Assembly (NCBI RefSeq): GCF_023101685.1
Contig: NZ_CP082164.1
Coordinates: forward strand, 1,798,001 to 1,862,000
Length of the DNA stretch: 64,000 nt
Source of the DNA: Bradyrhizobium sp. 186
Lineage (GTDB): Bacteria > Pseudomonadota > Alphaproteobacteria > Rhizobiales > Xanthobacteraceae
Direction of reading: 5' to 3'
Below are positions 43,277 to 52,814 of the stretch, one piece after another. Position 1 is the first letter of the stretch; the number at the start of each line of letters is the position of its first letter. A program made the position numbers and the translations under genes. The notes below the pieces were generated by a model that saw nothing but the letters and a program-made list of their open reading frames with translations, did no database searches and was not told the DNA's origin.

Positions 43277-44214
43277 TGATGGAAGACCTCGACGCCGATC
43301 AGCAGAAGCGGCTGCCGAACTACCTGCTGGACGCGGCCGGCATATCGATCGAACGCATGCCGATGCTCAATGTGATCTTCGATCGCATGGCTGCATCGTG
43401 CATCGACAGCCTCCAGCCGATCGCGGGCACGCCCTGCTACTTCTCTGTCAACGGCATCACCAACGGGCGCGTCGGCGATATCATCAAGGACTACGAGGCC
43501 AATGCGGTCGCGGCCGTGCTCTATGCCGAGCAGTGGGACTCCAGGGTCCTGATGGTGCTCGACCGCGATTTCGTCTTCACGATGGTCGAAGCGATGTTCG
43601 GCTCGGACGGCGCCGAGCCGCCGATGGACGTCGAGCGCTCCTTCTCCAACATCGAAATCCGCCTGGTCCAGGCGCTGTTCGAGCGTTTCGCCAAGGCGCT
43701 GCAATCCGCCTTCGCCGGAACCTCCAACGTCACCTTCCGCGTGGAGCGGGTCGAGACCGCCATGGCGTCGCTGGCGATCGGGCGGAGCGGCAACATGTCG
43801 ATCTGCGCCAACATCATGCTGCAGGCGCTCTACCGCGGCGGCCAGATGTTCCTCATCATCCCGCACTCCGCGCTCAATCCGTTGCGGCAGAAGCTCGCGC
43901 ACGTCGTCGTCAGCGACGGTCGTGCGGCTGATCCGCGCTGGCGCGAGCAGATGGAGAGCGAGGTCCACAGGACCGAGGTTACGTTGAGCGCGGTGCTCGA
44001 CGAAAAGATGGTGTCGCTCGGCGACGTCGTGAAGTTCCAGGTCGGACAGGTCCTCGAGCTCGAAGCCACCCCGCGCACGCTGGCCCGGCTCGAGAGCAAC
44101 AACCAGGTGCTGTTCTGGTGTCAGATCGGCCAGCTTGATGGCTATTACGCCATGCAGGTGGCTGATCCCGTCGATCAGAAGCGGGAGTTCGTCGATGATA
44201 TCCTATCTCGTTGA
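43273..44214 (+). CDS. fliM: Flagellar motor switch protein FliM
   Basis: A 313-residue C-ring protein. The middle CheC-like domain reads [40 protein letters not shown] and [20 protein letters not shown]; the C-terminal SpoA domain includes [20 protein letters not shown]. The N-terminal CheY-binding peptide normally containing LSQxEIDxLL is not evident (the start reads [20 protein letters not shown]), as in other rhizobial-type FliM. Overlaps at both ends, with motA and with the DUF6468 gene (20 bp), indicate tight coupling. Confidence 0.9.
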   Translation: MMMEDLDADQQKRLPNYLLDAAGISIERMPMLNVIFDRMAASCIDSLQPIAGTPCYFSVNGITNGRVGDIIKDYEANAVAAVLYAEQWDSRVLMVLDRDFVFTMVEAMFGSDGAEPPMDVERSFSNIEIRLVQALFERFAKALQSAFAGTSNVTFRVERVETAMASLAIGRSGNMSICANIMLQALYRGGQMFLIIPHSALNPLRQKLAHVVVSDGRAADPRWREQMESEVHRTEVTLSAVLDEKMVSLGDVVKFQVGQVLELEATPRTLARLESNNQVLFWCQIGQLDGYYAMQVADPVDQKREFVDDILSR

Positions 44215-44509
44215 TGCCGTGCTGCTGATCGCGCTCGCCTTCACCAGCATGCGGGTGACAAGGATGCACCGCGAGCTGGCGCGGCTGCGCAGCTACCAGG
44301 GCGAATTCTCAACCATCGTCCACGAGACCGCAGGCGCCTTCGACACCGTCATCACCGCGGCGCACGATTCGACGGCAAATCTCGGGCGGCTCGCAAACGT
44401 GTTGAGCGCGAAGATCGACCAGGCTCACGACGCGATCGCGGCGCTGGACGCGCGGCGCGGGCTCGCCCCTGCGACGACCACCAGCGGCGCCGACGCGAAC
44501 ACGCATTGA
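44195..44509 (+). CDS. DUF6468 small membrane protein of the flagellar operon
   Basis: A 104-residue protein: one N-terminal helix [20 protein letters not shown], then a basic patch HRELARLRSYQGEFSTIVHE and a long amphipathic helix ending LSAKIDQAHDAIAALDARRG. I believe this is DUF6468, which sits between fliM and fliN in Rhizobiales. Likely membrane anchored with a cytoplasmic coiled coil. It starts inside fliM. Function unknown. Confidence 0.7.
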   Translation: MISYLVDAVLLIALAFTSMRVTRMHRELARLRSYQGEFSTIVHETAGAFDTVITAAHDSTANLGRLANVLSAKIDQAHDAIAALDARRGLAPATTTSGADANTH

Positions 44510-44623
44510 ATTTGGGGCTTGCGGAACATTTACGATCAAAAGGTCATCTGACGGCGGCCCGCAGGCAGGGGAATGATCCCGGGGCGGCGCTCCGGAAGTG
44601 GAAATACCAAGAGGCGATACCAA

Positions 44624-44998
44624 ATGGCGCAATCTTTCGACTATGAGTCTGCATCTGCATCGGGAGAGACCGATACGTCTCCGCTTGAGCGGTTGGCGGA
44701 GATCGCCGCTCGTACGGCGGAGGAGACCGGCAAGTTCGCCAATGTCGATGCGATCCTGCGCATCCCCGTCACCATGCAGGTGGTGCTGGGCTCGGCGACC
44801 ATCCCGGTGGCGAACCTGATGAAGCTCGGCCGCGGCGCCGTGGTTCCGCTCGATCACCGGGTCGGTGAGCCCGTCGACGTCGTGGTCAACGGCCGCGTCG
44901 TTGCCCGCGGCGAGGTCGTCGTCGTCGAAGAGGACAATTCCCGTTTCGGCGTCTCCCTGACAGAGATTGTCGGGCCGCTGGGGCAGGGTGATACCTGA
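44624..44998 (+). CDS. fliN: Flagellar motor switch protein FliN
   Basis: A 124-residue C-ring subunit. The SpoA domain covers residues 40-115: DAILRIPVTMQVVLGSATIP, NLMKLGRGAVVPLDHRVGEP and VDVVVNGRVVARGEVVVVEE. The N-terminal part is an acidic, alanine-rich extension. It lies 2 bp before the fliG start. With FliM and FliG it forms the rotor switch. Confidence 0.92.
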   Translation: MAQSFDYESASASGETDTSPLERLAEIAARTAEETGKFANVDAILRIPVTMQVVLGSATIPVANLMKLGRGAVVPLDHRVGEPVDVVVNGRVVARGEVVVVEEDNSRFGVSLTEIVGPLGQGDT

Positions 44999-45000
44999 CC

Positions 45001-46040
45001 ATGGCGGCACAGGTCGGCATCGCTCCCATCAAACAGCGAGGCATTGCCACGCTGGACGGAACGGAAAAGGTCGCGGCGCTCCTGCTGGCCATGGGCCGGC
45101 AGGCGGCCGCGAGCGTGCTCCAGCAGTTCGAGCCGCAAGAAATCCGCATCGTCACCAAGGCCGCGGCGGAGCTGCGGCCGATCCGGCGCAGGAGCTCGAG
45201 GCGATCGTCGAGGAGTTTGCCCAGCAATTCTCGATGGGCGCCAACATCCTCGGCACTCTCGGCGGCCTGGAGGCAGTACTGGGCGACGTGCTTCCGGCCG
45301 ACCAGGTCTCGGCGATCATGTCGGACCTGCTCGGCAATTCGAGCCGGTCGGTCTGGGACCGCGTCTCGTCGGTGTCGGAAAACTCGCTCGCGAGCTATCT
45401 CTCCAAGGAGCATCCGCAGACCGCGGCGCTCATCCTGTCCAAGGTCAAGCCGGCCTGCGCCGCCAAGGTCATGAGCCAGCTTCCCTCGAGCCTGCGCAAC
45501 GAGCTGATGCGGCGCGTGCTCAGCCTCAAGCCGATCGTCGACGACGCCATGCGCATCATGGAGAAGACGCTGCACGAGGACCTGACGCTGAACTTCGCCC
45601 GCAATCTCGGCGCGGACACTTACGCCCGCGTGGCCGACATCATCAACAAGATGGAGCGTGGCCACATCGAGGACATTCTCAAGAGCCTGTCGGAGAAGCG
45701 GCCGAAGTCGGCCGAAGTGCTGAAGGAGCTGCTGTTCACCTTCGACGACGTCGTCAACCTGACCCCGAAGGCGCGCACCATGATCTTCGACCAGGTGCCG
45801 ACCGACCGCATCGTCGTCGCGCTGAAGGGCACCGACAAGCACTTCCGCGAGCTGATCCTGTCCTCGGTCGCCTCGCGCGTCCGTCGCGTCGTCGAGCACG
45901 AGCTCGCCATCGGCGAGCCGTCGAACCAGCGCGACGTGCTGGACGCACGGCGCGTGATCACCGATCTCGCACTCGATCTCGCGGAGAAGGGCGAGATCGA
46001 GCTCAATCCCGAGCAGGAGGATGAGCTGGTCTTCCGCTGA
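45001..46040 (+). pseudogene. fliG: Flagellar motor switch FliG, frameshifted as given
   Basis: FliG couples rotor to stator. The first 60 codons read MAAQVGIAPIKQRGIATLDG, then KVAALLLAMGRQAAASVLQQ and VTKAAAELRPI. At 45181-45186 the frame slips, and the other frame continues AQELEAIVEEFAQQFSMGAN to NPEQEDELVFR at 46040, with SLSEKRPKSAEVLKELLFTF and the torque helix region DRIVVALKGTDKHFREL intact. One missing base near GATCCGGCGCAG (for example a third C) explains it. No slippery heptamer is present. In an otherwise intact cluster this is either a sequencing error or a mutation that would stop this flagellum turning. Confidence 0.85.
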
Positions 46041-46053
46041 CCGCTAAACGGGC

Positions 46054-47139
46054 ATGGCAGAATCATCCGACCAGGAGAGCAAAACAGAAGAGCCGACCGA
46101 GAAGAAAGTCCGCGATGCGCTCGAACAGGGCAAGATTCCGGTTTCTCGGGAGGCCTCCGTCTTCGCGTCGATGGCGGCGCTGATGGTGATCCAGGCGTTC
46201 CTGATCGGCCAGGGGGTGCAGCAGTTGACGCCGACCCTGAAGAGCTTTCTCGACGACCCCGACGGCTTCCCCCTCAGCACGGGGGCGGACGCGCAGAACC
46301 TCCTCAGTGTGGTGGGGCTCGAGGCGCTGCGATTCCTGGTGCCATTGGTCGTCATCATGGCAGTGTTCGGGCTCGCAGCGTCGCTGCTGCAAAACGCGCC
46401 GCGTCCGGTGCTGGAACGCATCCTGCCGGACCTCTCACGAATCTCGCCAATGCAGGGCTGGAGCCGGATCTTCGGAACGCAGGGACTCGTGGAGTTCGCC
46501 AAGTCGCTCTTTAAGCTCGTCTCGGTGACCGTCGTCGTCGCTTTCGTGCTGCGCACTTCCGAGGCGAGGGCATTCGAGGCGATGTACACCGATCCGGTGG
46601 CGCTGCCGGAGATGATTCTCAACATTGCGATGCGGATCGTCTCGGCGATCTGCATCGCAACCATCGTTCTGGTCGCGATCGATCTCGCCTGGGCACGCTT
46701 CCATTGGCGGCGCGAGCTGCGCATGACGCGGCAGGAGATCAAGGACGAACACAAGCAGGCCGAGGGCGATCCGCTGATCAAGGCACGCCTGCGCTCGCTC
46801 GCGCGCGATCGCTCGCGCCAGCGGATGATCGCTTCCGCATCGCGCGCGACGCTGGTGATCGCGAACCCGACGCATTTTGCGATCGCGCTGCGATACGATC
46901 GCGACGAAAACCCGGCGCCGCTCGTTGTGGCAAAAGGCATGGATGCGATCGCGCTGAAGATTCGCGAGGTCGCCGAACAGAACAGAATCCCGGTGATCGA
47001 GAACAAGGCGCTGGCGCGCGCGCTCTACGAAGCGGTTCAGGTCGATCAGGTGATTCCGGCCGAATTCTTCCGGCCCGTCGCCGAGATCATCTACTTCCTC
47101 CAGTCGAAGCAATCGCCGCGGCCCGAGAAGGTCCAGTAG
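46054..47139 (+). CDS. flhB: Flagellar export switch protein FlhB
   Basis: A 361-residue inner-membrane export-gate protein. N-terminus DQESKTEEPTEKKVRDALEQ with GKIPVSREASVFASMAALMV, then four helices. The cytoplasmic domain carries the autocleavage motif NPTH at residues 271-274 (LVIANPTHFAIALRYDRDEN). Cleavage between Asn and Pro switches export from rod/hook to filament. Normal length. It starts 13 bp after fliG and leads into the rod genes. Confidence 0.93.
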   Translation: MAESSDQESKTEEPTEKKVRDALEQGKIPVSREASVFASMAALMVIQAFLIGQGVQQLTPTLKSFLDDPDGFPLSTGADAQNLLSVVGLEALRFLVPLVVIMAVFGLAASLLQNAPRPVLERILPDLSRISPMQGWSRIFGTQGLVEFAKSLFKLVSVTVVVAFVLRTSEARAFEAMYTDPVALPEMILNIAMRIVSAICIATIVLVAIDLAWARFHWRRELRMTRQEIKDEHKQAEGDPLIKARLRSLARDRSRQRMIASASRATLVIANPTHFAIALRYDRDENPAPLVVAKGMDAIALKIREVAEQNRIPVIENKALARALYEAVQVDQVIPAEFFRPVAEIIYFLQSKQSPRPEKVQ

Positions 47140-47203
47140 ATTTCCGAGGACGGCGGCCCGTGCATCAGCCTGGGGAAAGCTTGTAGTCCTAAGGTTCTCC
47201 CGA

Positions 47204-47605
47204 ATGGACCAGAATGGGACTGTCGTGGGACCGCTTTATCTCTTCGAACTCGCATCGTCGCAGGCTCGCTGGCTCGAGCTTCGTCAGTCGACCATCGCCA
47301 CCAACGTCGCCAACGCCAATACGCCGGGCTTCAAGGCGCGCGACGTCGAGCCGTTCAACAAGGTGCTCGACGGAATGCCGGTCCGGCTTGCGACGACCTC
47401 GCCCTCTCATCTGCAGCTTTCCGCAGCCGAGACCGACACGCGAGCGACCGCGAAGAAGGATAGCTGGGAGGTCGTTCACTCCGGCAACTCCGTTAGCCTC
47501 GAGCAGGAGATGATCAAGGGCAGCGACGTCAGTCGCGACTACTCGATGAACTCGGCGATCGTGCGGTCGTTTCACCGCATGGTCCTGGCCGGCGCGAAAG
47601 CCTGA
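47204..47605 (+). CDS. flgB: Flagellar rod protein FlgB
   Basis: A 133-residue proximal rod subunit: LYLFELASSQARWLELRQST, IATNVANANTPGFKARDVEP (the conserved ANxANxxTPGxKA motif), SVSLEQEMIKGSDVSRDYSM. The usual start at 47204 is kept; a GTG at 47225 is possible. flgC follows after 11 bp. Confidence 0.9.
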   Translation: MDQNGTVVGPLYLFELASSQARWLELRQSTIATNVANANTPGFKARDVEPFNKVLDGMPVRLATTSPSHLQLSAAETDTRATAKKDSWEVVHSGNSVSLEQEMIKGSDVSRDYSMNSAIVRSFHRMVLAGAKA

Positions 47606-47616
47606 GGTGAATTGAC

Positions 47617-48033
47617 ATGCTGGACGCTCTACAAGCCTCATTGACGGTTGCGAGCTCCGGGCTCGAAGCGCAGTCGACCCGGATGCGCGTCGTCTCGGAG
47701 AATCTTGCGAACGCGAGTTCGACGGGCCGCACGGCCGGCGCCGATCCGTACCAGCGCAAGACGATCACCTTCGATGCCGCAATGGATCGTGCCTCGGGCG
47801 CGCAGCTTGCGAAGGTCAAGGAAGTCGGGGTCGATACCACGCCGTACCGCGTGGAGTACGATCCTGGGCATCCCGCTGCCGACAAGGCCGGCTACGTCAA
47901 GATGCCCAACGTCAACATGATGATCGAGATGGCCGACATGCGGGAAGTCAATCGGTCCTATGAAGCCAATCTCCAGGTCGTGAAACAGGTGAGGTCGATG
48001 CTGGGTATGACCATCGATCTCCTGAGGAGCTGA
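47617..48033 (+). CDS. flgC: Flagellar rod protein FlgC
   Basis: A 138-residue rod subunit: SLTVASSGLEAQSTRMRVVS, ENLANASSTGRTAGADPYQR, PNVNMMIEMADMREVNRSYE and the C-terminal YEANLQVVKQVRSMLGMTID. It lies between flgB and fliE with 2 bp before the fliE start, so the rod genes form one translational run. Confidence 0.92.
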   Translation: MLDALQASLTVASSGLEAQSTRMRVVSENLANASSTGRTAGADPYQRKTITFDAAMDRASGAQLAKVKEVGVDTTPYRVEYDPGHPAADKAGYVKMPNVNMMIEMADMREVNRSYEANLQVVKQVRSMLGMTIDLLRS

Positions 48034-48035
48034 TA

Positions 48036-48365
48036 ATGCTAGAGGCGATTTCATCCACGTCGGTTTCCGCAGGCCAGGCGGCGATGCGCGCGACCGAGAC
48101 ACAGGCCGTGGCACCCGCGGCGACGAGCGTAATCCAGTCGGGTGACGGCGTCGGCTTCGATTCGGTGATGAAGCAGGTGACGACGGACACTATCGGTACG
48201 CTGAAGGCGGGCGAAGCAGCGTCGATCTCGGCGATGCAGGGCAAGGAATCGACGCGGCGCGTCGTCGAAGCGCTGATGTCGGCCGAGCAGGCCTTGCAGA
48301 CGGCAGTCGCGGTTCGCGACAAGGTCGTGCAGGCCTACCAAGAAGTCGTTCGTATGTCGATTTGA
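48036..48365 (+). CDS. fliE: Flagellar hook-basal body adaptor FliE
   Basis: A 109-residue protein that links the MS ring to the rod. The C-terminal half has GFDSVMKQVTTDTIGTLKAG and SAEQALQTAVAVRDKVVQAY with QEVVRMSI, the family hallmark. The N-terminal part is a low-complexity Ala/Thr stretch. It starts 2 bp after the flgC stop. Confidence 0.9.
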   Translation: MLEAISSTSVSAGQAAMRATETQAVAPAATSVIQSGDGVGFDSVMKQVTTDTIGTLKAGEAASISAMQGKESTRRVVEALMSAEQALQTAVAVRDKVVQAYQEVVRMSI

Positions 48366-48382
48366 TCTGAAGGAGCCACGCT

Positions 48383-49171
48383 GTGAAATCGCTTGCCATT
48401 GCGGCCACGGGCATGAATGCCCAGCAGACCAACATCGAAGTCATTGCGAACAACATCGCCAACATCAACTCGACGTCGTACAAGCGAGCACGCGCGGAGT
48501 TCACCGATCTGTTCTACCAGATGGACCGCATGCAGGGTGTCTCGAACGTCTCGGGTTCGTCGCCGATCCCGGAAGGCGCCAATCTCGGCCTCGGTGTCAA
48601 GTCTGCGGCCATCCGCAAGCTGCACATCCAGGGCGCGCTCACGCAGACCGGCAACCCCTACGACATGGCGATCAACGGCCGCGGCTGGTTTCAGGTGTTG
48701 GGCCCGAACAACGAGGTGCAATATACCCGCGCGGGTTCATTCAACACCAATGCCAACAGTCAACTCGTCACGACCGACGGCTACCTGCTGGATCCCTCAA
48801 TCACGGTGCCGCAAGGAACGGTCCAGGTCACGGTCAACCAGACCGGACAGGTGTTTGCCAAGCTGGATACGGAAGTGAACCCGCGGCAGATCGGCCAGCT
48901 CAACCTCGCCAACTTCGCCAACGAAGCGGGCCTCGAGCCGCTCGGCAGCAATCTCTACCGAGAGACCACGGCTTCCGGCACGCCCGTCGTCGGGCTGCCG
49001 GGCGATGCAGGTTATGGCAAGATCAACCAGCAATATCTCGAGGCTTCGAACGTCGATCCGGTCAAGGAAATCACCGAGCTGATTTCGGCGCAGCGCGCCT
49101 ATGAGATGAATGCCAAGGTCATCCAGGCGTCGGATGAGATGGCGTCGACGGTATCGAAGGGCCTTCGCTAG
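48383..49171 (+). CDS. flgG: Flagellar distal rod protein FlgG
   Basis: A 262-residue distal rod subunit: [60 protein letters not shown] and the C-terminal [20 protein letters not shown]. It begins with GTG at 48383 after AAGGAGCC. The sequence corresponds to the standard 260-262-residue FlgG. flgA follows after 13 bp. Confidence 0.93.
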   Translation: MKSLAIAATGMNAQQTNIEVIANNIANINSTSYKRARAEFTDLFYQMDRMQGVSNVSGSSPIPEGANLGLGVKSAAIRKLHIQGALTQTGNPYDMAINGRGWFQVLGPNNEVQYTRAGSFNTNANSQLVTTDGYLLDPSITVPQGTVQVTVNQTGQVFAKLDTEVNPRQIGQLNLANFANEAGLEPLGSNLYRETTASGTPVVGLPGDAGYGKINQQYLEASNVDPVKEITELISAQRAYEMNAKVIQASDEMASTVSKGLR

Positions 49172-49184
49172 TTCCGGTGTATCG

Positions 49185-49661
49185 ATGTTGAACAGGGTGG
49201 GCCTGATCGCGCGTGGGTTGGCCGCCGCGCTGCTGGTTCTCGTCTCCGCGCGGATGGCCGCGGCCGAGGAGCGGCGGCTTCCCGTGCCGGCCGTGTCGAT
49301 CCGCGCTGGCGAACTGATCAGGGACGACATGATCACCGAGCGCGCCTTTGCGCCGAACGTGCTCGGTGTCGCCATGTTCATCGAAGGACGTCAGGTTCTG
49401 GTCGGACGCATGGCACGGCGCACGCTGTTGCCCGGCCAGCCGATTCCGACCAATTCGGTGGAGGATCCCTGGACCGTTGCCCGCGGCGCCATGGTCAAGG
49501 TCGTGGTCGAAGACAGCGGTCTGTCGATCGTGACCTACGGCTCGGCGATGCAGTCGGGCGCCCCCGGCGCGCTCATCCCGATACGAAACACCGACACCGG
49601 CGTGATCATCAGGGGCGTCGTCCAGCCGGACGGCACCGTCAAGGTCGTGGACGGGTCATGA
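49185..49661 (+). CDS. flgA: P-ring assembly chaperone FlgA
   Basis: A 158-residue periplasmic chaperone for FlgI. Signal peptide LIARGLAAALLVLVSARMAA, then the SAF domain: VPAVSIRAGELIRDDMITER and MARRTLLPGQPIPTNSVEDP, VRVV-like VKVVVEDSGLSIVTYGSAMQ. The ATG at 49185 gives the signal peptide directly. Its end overlaps flgI (ATGA). Confidence 0.88.
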   Translation: MLNRVGLIARGLAAALLVLVSARMAAAEERRLPVPAVSIRAGELIRDDMITERAFAPNVLGVAMFIEGRQVLVGRMARRTLLPGQPIPTNSVEDPWTVARGAMVKVVVEDSGLSIVTYGSAMQSGAPGALIPIRNTDTGVIIRGVVQPDGTVKVVDGS

Positions 49662-50788
49662 CCAGATTCCTGCTTGCGCTCGTCCTCATCGTCTTCGCCG
49701 CCAGTGCCCAGGCCGCCGTCCGCATCAAGGACATCGCGGACATCAAGGGATTGCGCGAAAACCAGATCGTTGGATACGGCCTCGTCATCGGCTTGAACGG
49801 TACCGGCGACACGCTTCGCAACGCTCCGTTCACGGAGCAGTCCCTGCAATCGATGCTCGAGAACATGGGCATCAACGTCAGGAACGAGACCACGAGCACC
49901 AACAACCCCCCGCGCCCGACGACCTTGCGCACCCGCAACGTCGCTGCCGTGATGGTGACTGCGGACCTGCAGCCCTCGATCGGGCCGGGCGAACGGATGG
50001 ACGTGACCGTGTCGTCGCTCGGCGATGCGACCTCGCTGCTCGGCGGCACGCTGGTGATGACGTCGCTGCGCGCGGCGGACGGCGCGGTCTATGCGGTGGC
50101 GCAGGGCGCCGTCACCGTTGCCGGTTACAGCGTGGGAGGTCAGGCCCAGAACGTCAGTCAGGGCACGCCGACCGCGGGCCGGATTCCGAACGGCGCGCTG
50201 GTCGAGCGCGAGGTGCAGGGAAGTCTCCATGAAATGGAATTCCTGGTGCTGGAGCTCAAGAATCCCGATTTCGTCACCGCGACGCGCATCCTCGATGCCA
50301 TCAATCGTTACGCCGGCGGGCGTTATCGGGCGCAAATCGCCTTCGAGCGCGACTTCCGCACTATCGTGCTGTCCAAGCCGCGTCATATCGGTCCCGTCCG
50401 CTTCCTCGCCGAAATCGGCGAACTGACAGTCGAGCCGGATACGCCGGCGCGGGTGGTGATCAACGAGCGCACCGGAACGGTGGTGATTGGGCGTGACGTG
50501 CGCATATCGACCGTCGCGGTGACGCACGGCAATCTGACGGTTCGTGTCACCGAGCTACCCGTGGTGTCGCAGCCGGCGCCGTTCTCGCAAGGACAGACGG
50601 TGGTCGTTCCCCAGACCATCGTCGAGGCCAACGAGGCCGGATCGCAGGTGGCGATCCTTAGTGGCGTCGATCTCCAGCGCCTGGTGCGCGGGCTGAACCA
50701 GATCGGCTTGAAGCCGTCCGGCATCATCGCCATCCTCCAGGCGATCAAGACGGCCGGCGCGCTCCAGGCCGATGTCATCGTGCAATGA
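49658..50788 (+). CDS. flgI: Flagellar P-ring protein FlgI
   Basis: A 376-residue periplasmic ring protein. Cleavable signal ending near AQAAV, then RIKDIADIKGLRENQIVGYG, LVIGLNGTGDTLRNAPFTEQ, and RPTTLRTRNVAAVMVTADLQ. The C-terminal part has SGVDLQRLVRGLNQIGLKPS and GIIAILQAIKTAGALQADVI. Normal length. It overlaps flgA by 4 bp. Confidence 0.95.
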   Translation: MTRFLLALVLIVFAASAQAAVRIKDIADIKGLRENQIVGYGLVIGLNGTGDTLRNAPFTEQSLQSMLENMGINVRNETTSTNNPPRPTTLRTRNVAAVMVTADLQPSIGPGERMDVTVSSLGDATSLLGGTLVMTSLRAADGAVYAVAQGAVTVAGYSVGGQAQNVSQGTPTAGRIPNGALVEREVQGSLHEMEFLVLELKNPDFVTATRILDAINRYAGGRYRAQIAFERDFRTIVLSKPRHIGPVRFLAEIGELTVEPDTPARVVINERTGTVVIGRDVRISTVAVTHGNLTVRVTELPVVSQPAPFSQGQTVVVPQTIVEANEAGSQVAILSGVDLQRLVRGLNQIGLKPSGIIAILQAIKTAGALQADVIVQ

Positions 50789-50855
50789 TGCACAAGCGTC
50801 GTGCAAGCTTGGTCGCTCAATGCTCAGGTCTTGACCGAGAATCGCACGCGGCCCG

Positions 50856-51635
50856 ATGCTGAAGCTGGATCACAAAGCCAAACTCCTCCTCCTGGTCGCG
50901 GTGTCTGCGCTCGCGAGCGCCTCGCCCGTGCTGGCGCTGGATGAGGCGACGCCGTCGAAGCCGCTCAACCTGCTCTCCTTCGCGCGCGCGCGGGCGCCGG
51001 GACCTCAGAAGCCCCGCAATGTCACTTCGTTCCCGAGCGACAACGCGGCGATGCGGGCGACGGCCTGGGCGGCTGAAGACGGCGGACCCGCGATCACCGG
51101 CGCAGTGCCGGCCACCGAAACACCTCCGCCGGCACCGGCACCGGCACCCGCCCCCGCCCCGGTGCGTCCGGCCAAGCCCGGGAGCGTCACGGCGCCGCCG
51201 AAGCCGGCACCGCCCCAAGCCGCTGTGCCTGCGGACAACGAAGTCGCCTTGTTCTGCAGCAACGTGACCGACTCCGCTGTCGACGCCCGTTTGGCCTGGC
51301 AGTTGAAGGAGCTGGAGAAGGCCGAGAACCAGCTCCGTGAGCGCATTGCCGAGGTCGAGGCCAAGCGGGCCGAGTACGAGAAGTGGATGGCGCTGCGCGA
51401 CGACTTCCTGAAGAAGGCCGAAGCGAGCGTCGTCGAGATCTATTCACGCATGAAGCCGGACGCCGCGGCCATCCAGATCGCGGGCATGGCGGACGAGACC
51501 GCCGCCGCGGTGCTCGCGAAGCTCAGCCCGAGAAGCTCGAGCGCAATCTTCAACGAGATGGAGACGGCGCGCGCAGCGCACCTCGCCGACCTGCTCGGCG
51601 GAATGCGTCGTGTGGATGACGGAAAGACCAGGTAG
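50856..51635 (+). CDS. MotE-like flagellar protein (MgtE N-domain)
   Basis: A 259-residue secreted protein. Signal LLLLVAVSALASASPVLALD, then a proline-rich spacer ETPPPAPAPAPAPAPVRPAK, a coiled coil AWQLKELEKAENQLRERIAE, and a C-terminal MgtE_N-like segment YSRMKPDAAAIQIAGMADET with AAAVLAKLSPRSSSAIFNEM. In Sinorhizobium, MotE is a periplasmic chaperone for MotC folding. This one lies directly before flgH (adjacent stop and start) and motC is present at 61017, so the same role is likely. Confidence 0.8.
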   Translation: MLKLDHKAKLLLLVAVSALASASPVLALDEATPSKPLNLLSFARARAPGPQKPRNVTSFPSDNAAMRATAWAAEDGGPAITGAVPATETPPPAPAPAPAPAPVRPAKPGSVTAPPKPAPPQAAVPADNEVALFCSNVTDSAVDARLAWQLKELEKAENQLRERIAEVEAKRAEYEKWMALRDDFLKKAEASVVEIYSRMKPDAAAIQIAGMADETAAAVLAKLSPRSSSAIFNEMETARAAHLADLLGGMRRVDDGKTR

Positions 51636-52331
51636 ATGAAGAAGCCGCTCCTCATCCTGTCGCTCGTGTTCCTGGCCGGTTGCTCGCATGATCCGGCCGA
51701 GCTCCTGACCGGTCCGAAATTGTCACCCGTTGGCAGCGGCCTGAGGGCGCAGGCCGATCCGATCCCGGTGACGCCCCGCATGCGCACGCCAGTCAGCTAT
51801 CGCTCGACCTGGGACGACGGCACCGACCTCTACCGCGACCCGCGCGCCCGGCGCACCGGCGACGTGGTCACGATCATCATCTCGATGCAGGACAAGGCGA
51901 AGCTCGACAACAAGACTGACCGCTCGCGCGATTCGCAGATCAAGTTCGGGCTCGACTGGCTGATGGATGTCGCTGGATGGCAAGATAAGGGCCAGACCAG
52001 CGCCAATCTCAGCACCAACACCCAGATCAAGGGCAACGGCCAGATCGATCGTACCGAGGACATCAAGCTGTCGATCGCCGCGATCGTCACCGACGTGTTG
52101 CCGAACGGCAATATGATGATCAGTGGCTCGCAGGAATTCAAGGTCAACACGGAGATGCGCGTGCTCAATGTCGGCGGCATCGTGCGCCCGCGCGATATTT
52201 CGCGAACCAACACGATCTCCTACGAGAAGATCGCCGAGGCGCGTGTCGCCTACGGCGGTCGCGGAAATCTGTCTGATGTGCAGCAGCCTGGATGGGGACA
52301 TCGGATCTATGACGCTGTTGCGCCGTTTTGA
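51636..52331 (+). CDS. flgH: Flagellar L-ring lipoprotein FlgH
   Basis: A 231-residue outer-membrane lipoprotein. Lipobox LVFLAGC with Cys at residue 16. The core reads YRDPRARRTGDVVTIIISMQ, KAKLDNKTDRSRDSQIKFGL, IVTDVLPNGNMMISGSQEFK and VNTEMRVLNVGGIVRPRDIS. It begins at the base after the MotE-like stop. Confidence 0.94.
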   Translation: MKKPLLILSLVFLAGCSHDPAELLTGPKLSPVGSGLRAQADPIPVTPRMRTPVSYRSTWDDGTDLYRDPRARRTGDVVTIIISMQDKAKLDNKTDRSRDSQIKFGLDWLMDVAGWQDKGQTSANLSTNTQIKGNGQIDRTEDIKLSIAAIVTDVLPNGNMMISGSQEFKVNTEMRVLNVGGIVRPRDISRTNTISYEKIAEARVAYGGRGNLSDVQQPGWGHRIYDAVAPF

Positions 52332-52370
52332 GGCTCAAGGAAAGGCCGCGTCGCGCGGGCAGGGGACGTC

Positions 52371-52814
52371 ATGCGCCTGATCGCCGCTATCGTGATCCTG
52401 ACGCTGGTGGCGATCGGTGCGGGCGCGGTTGCCGGCCTGCATTTGCTTGCAACCGCCGAGCGCGTCGCCGACGCGAAGAAGAGCCCGACGTCGCCGCCCA
52501 TTGCCTCGAGCTACGCCGGGAGTGCGCGGCTCAGGAAGCTATCCCCGATCGTGACCAATCTCGCCGCACCGGCCAACAACTGGGCCCGCGTCGAAGCCTC
52601 CATGGTGACCGACAGCATGAGCGACGAGGATGCCGGCATTCTGGCCGCCCACATCAGCGAGGACATCGTCGTCTATCTGCGATCGGCCTCCGTTGGGCAG
52701 TTCGAGGGATCGCGCGGGCTTCAGCATCTGCGCGACGACCTCGCCGAACGGGCCAATATCCGATCTTCGGGCAAGGTACGCGAATTGATCATTGAGACAT
52801 TGGTGATTCAGTGA
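52371..52814 (+). CDS. fliL: FliL-family flagellar protein
   Basis: A 147-residue protein with one N-terminal transmembrane helix (LIAAIVILTLVAIGAGAVAG) and a periplasmic part containing LRKLSPIVTNLAAPANNWAR and DLAERANIRSSGKVRELIIE with TLVIQ, the usual FliL ending. FliL binds stator units and supports torque. Its stop overlaps the GTG of fliP, as in other rhizobia where fliL precedes fliP. Confidence 0.82.
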   Translation: MRLIAAIVILTLVAIGAGAVAGLHLLATAERVADAKKSPTSPPIASSYAGSARLRKLSPIVTNLAAPANNWARVEASMVTDSMSDEDAGILAAHISEDIVVYLRSASVGQFEGSRGLQHLRDDLAERANIRSSGKVRELIIETLVIQ

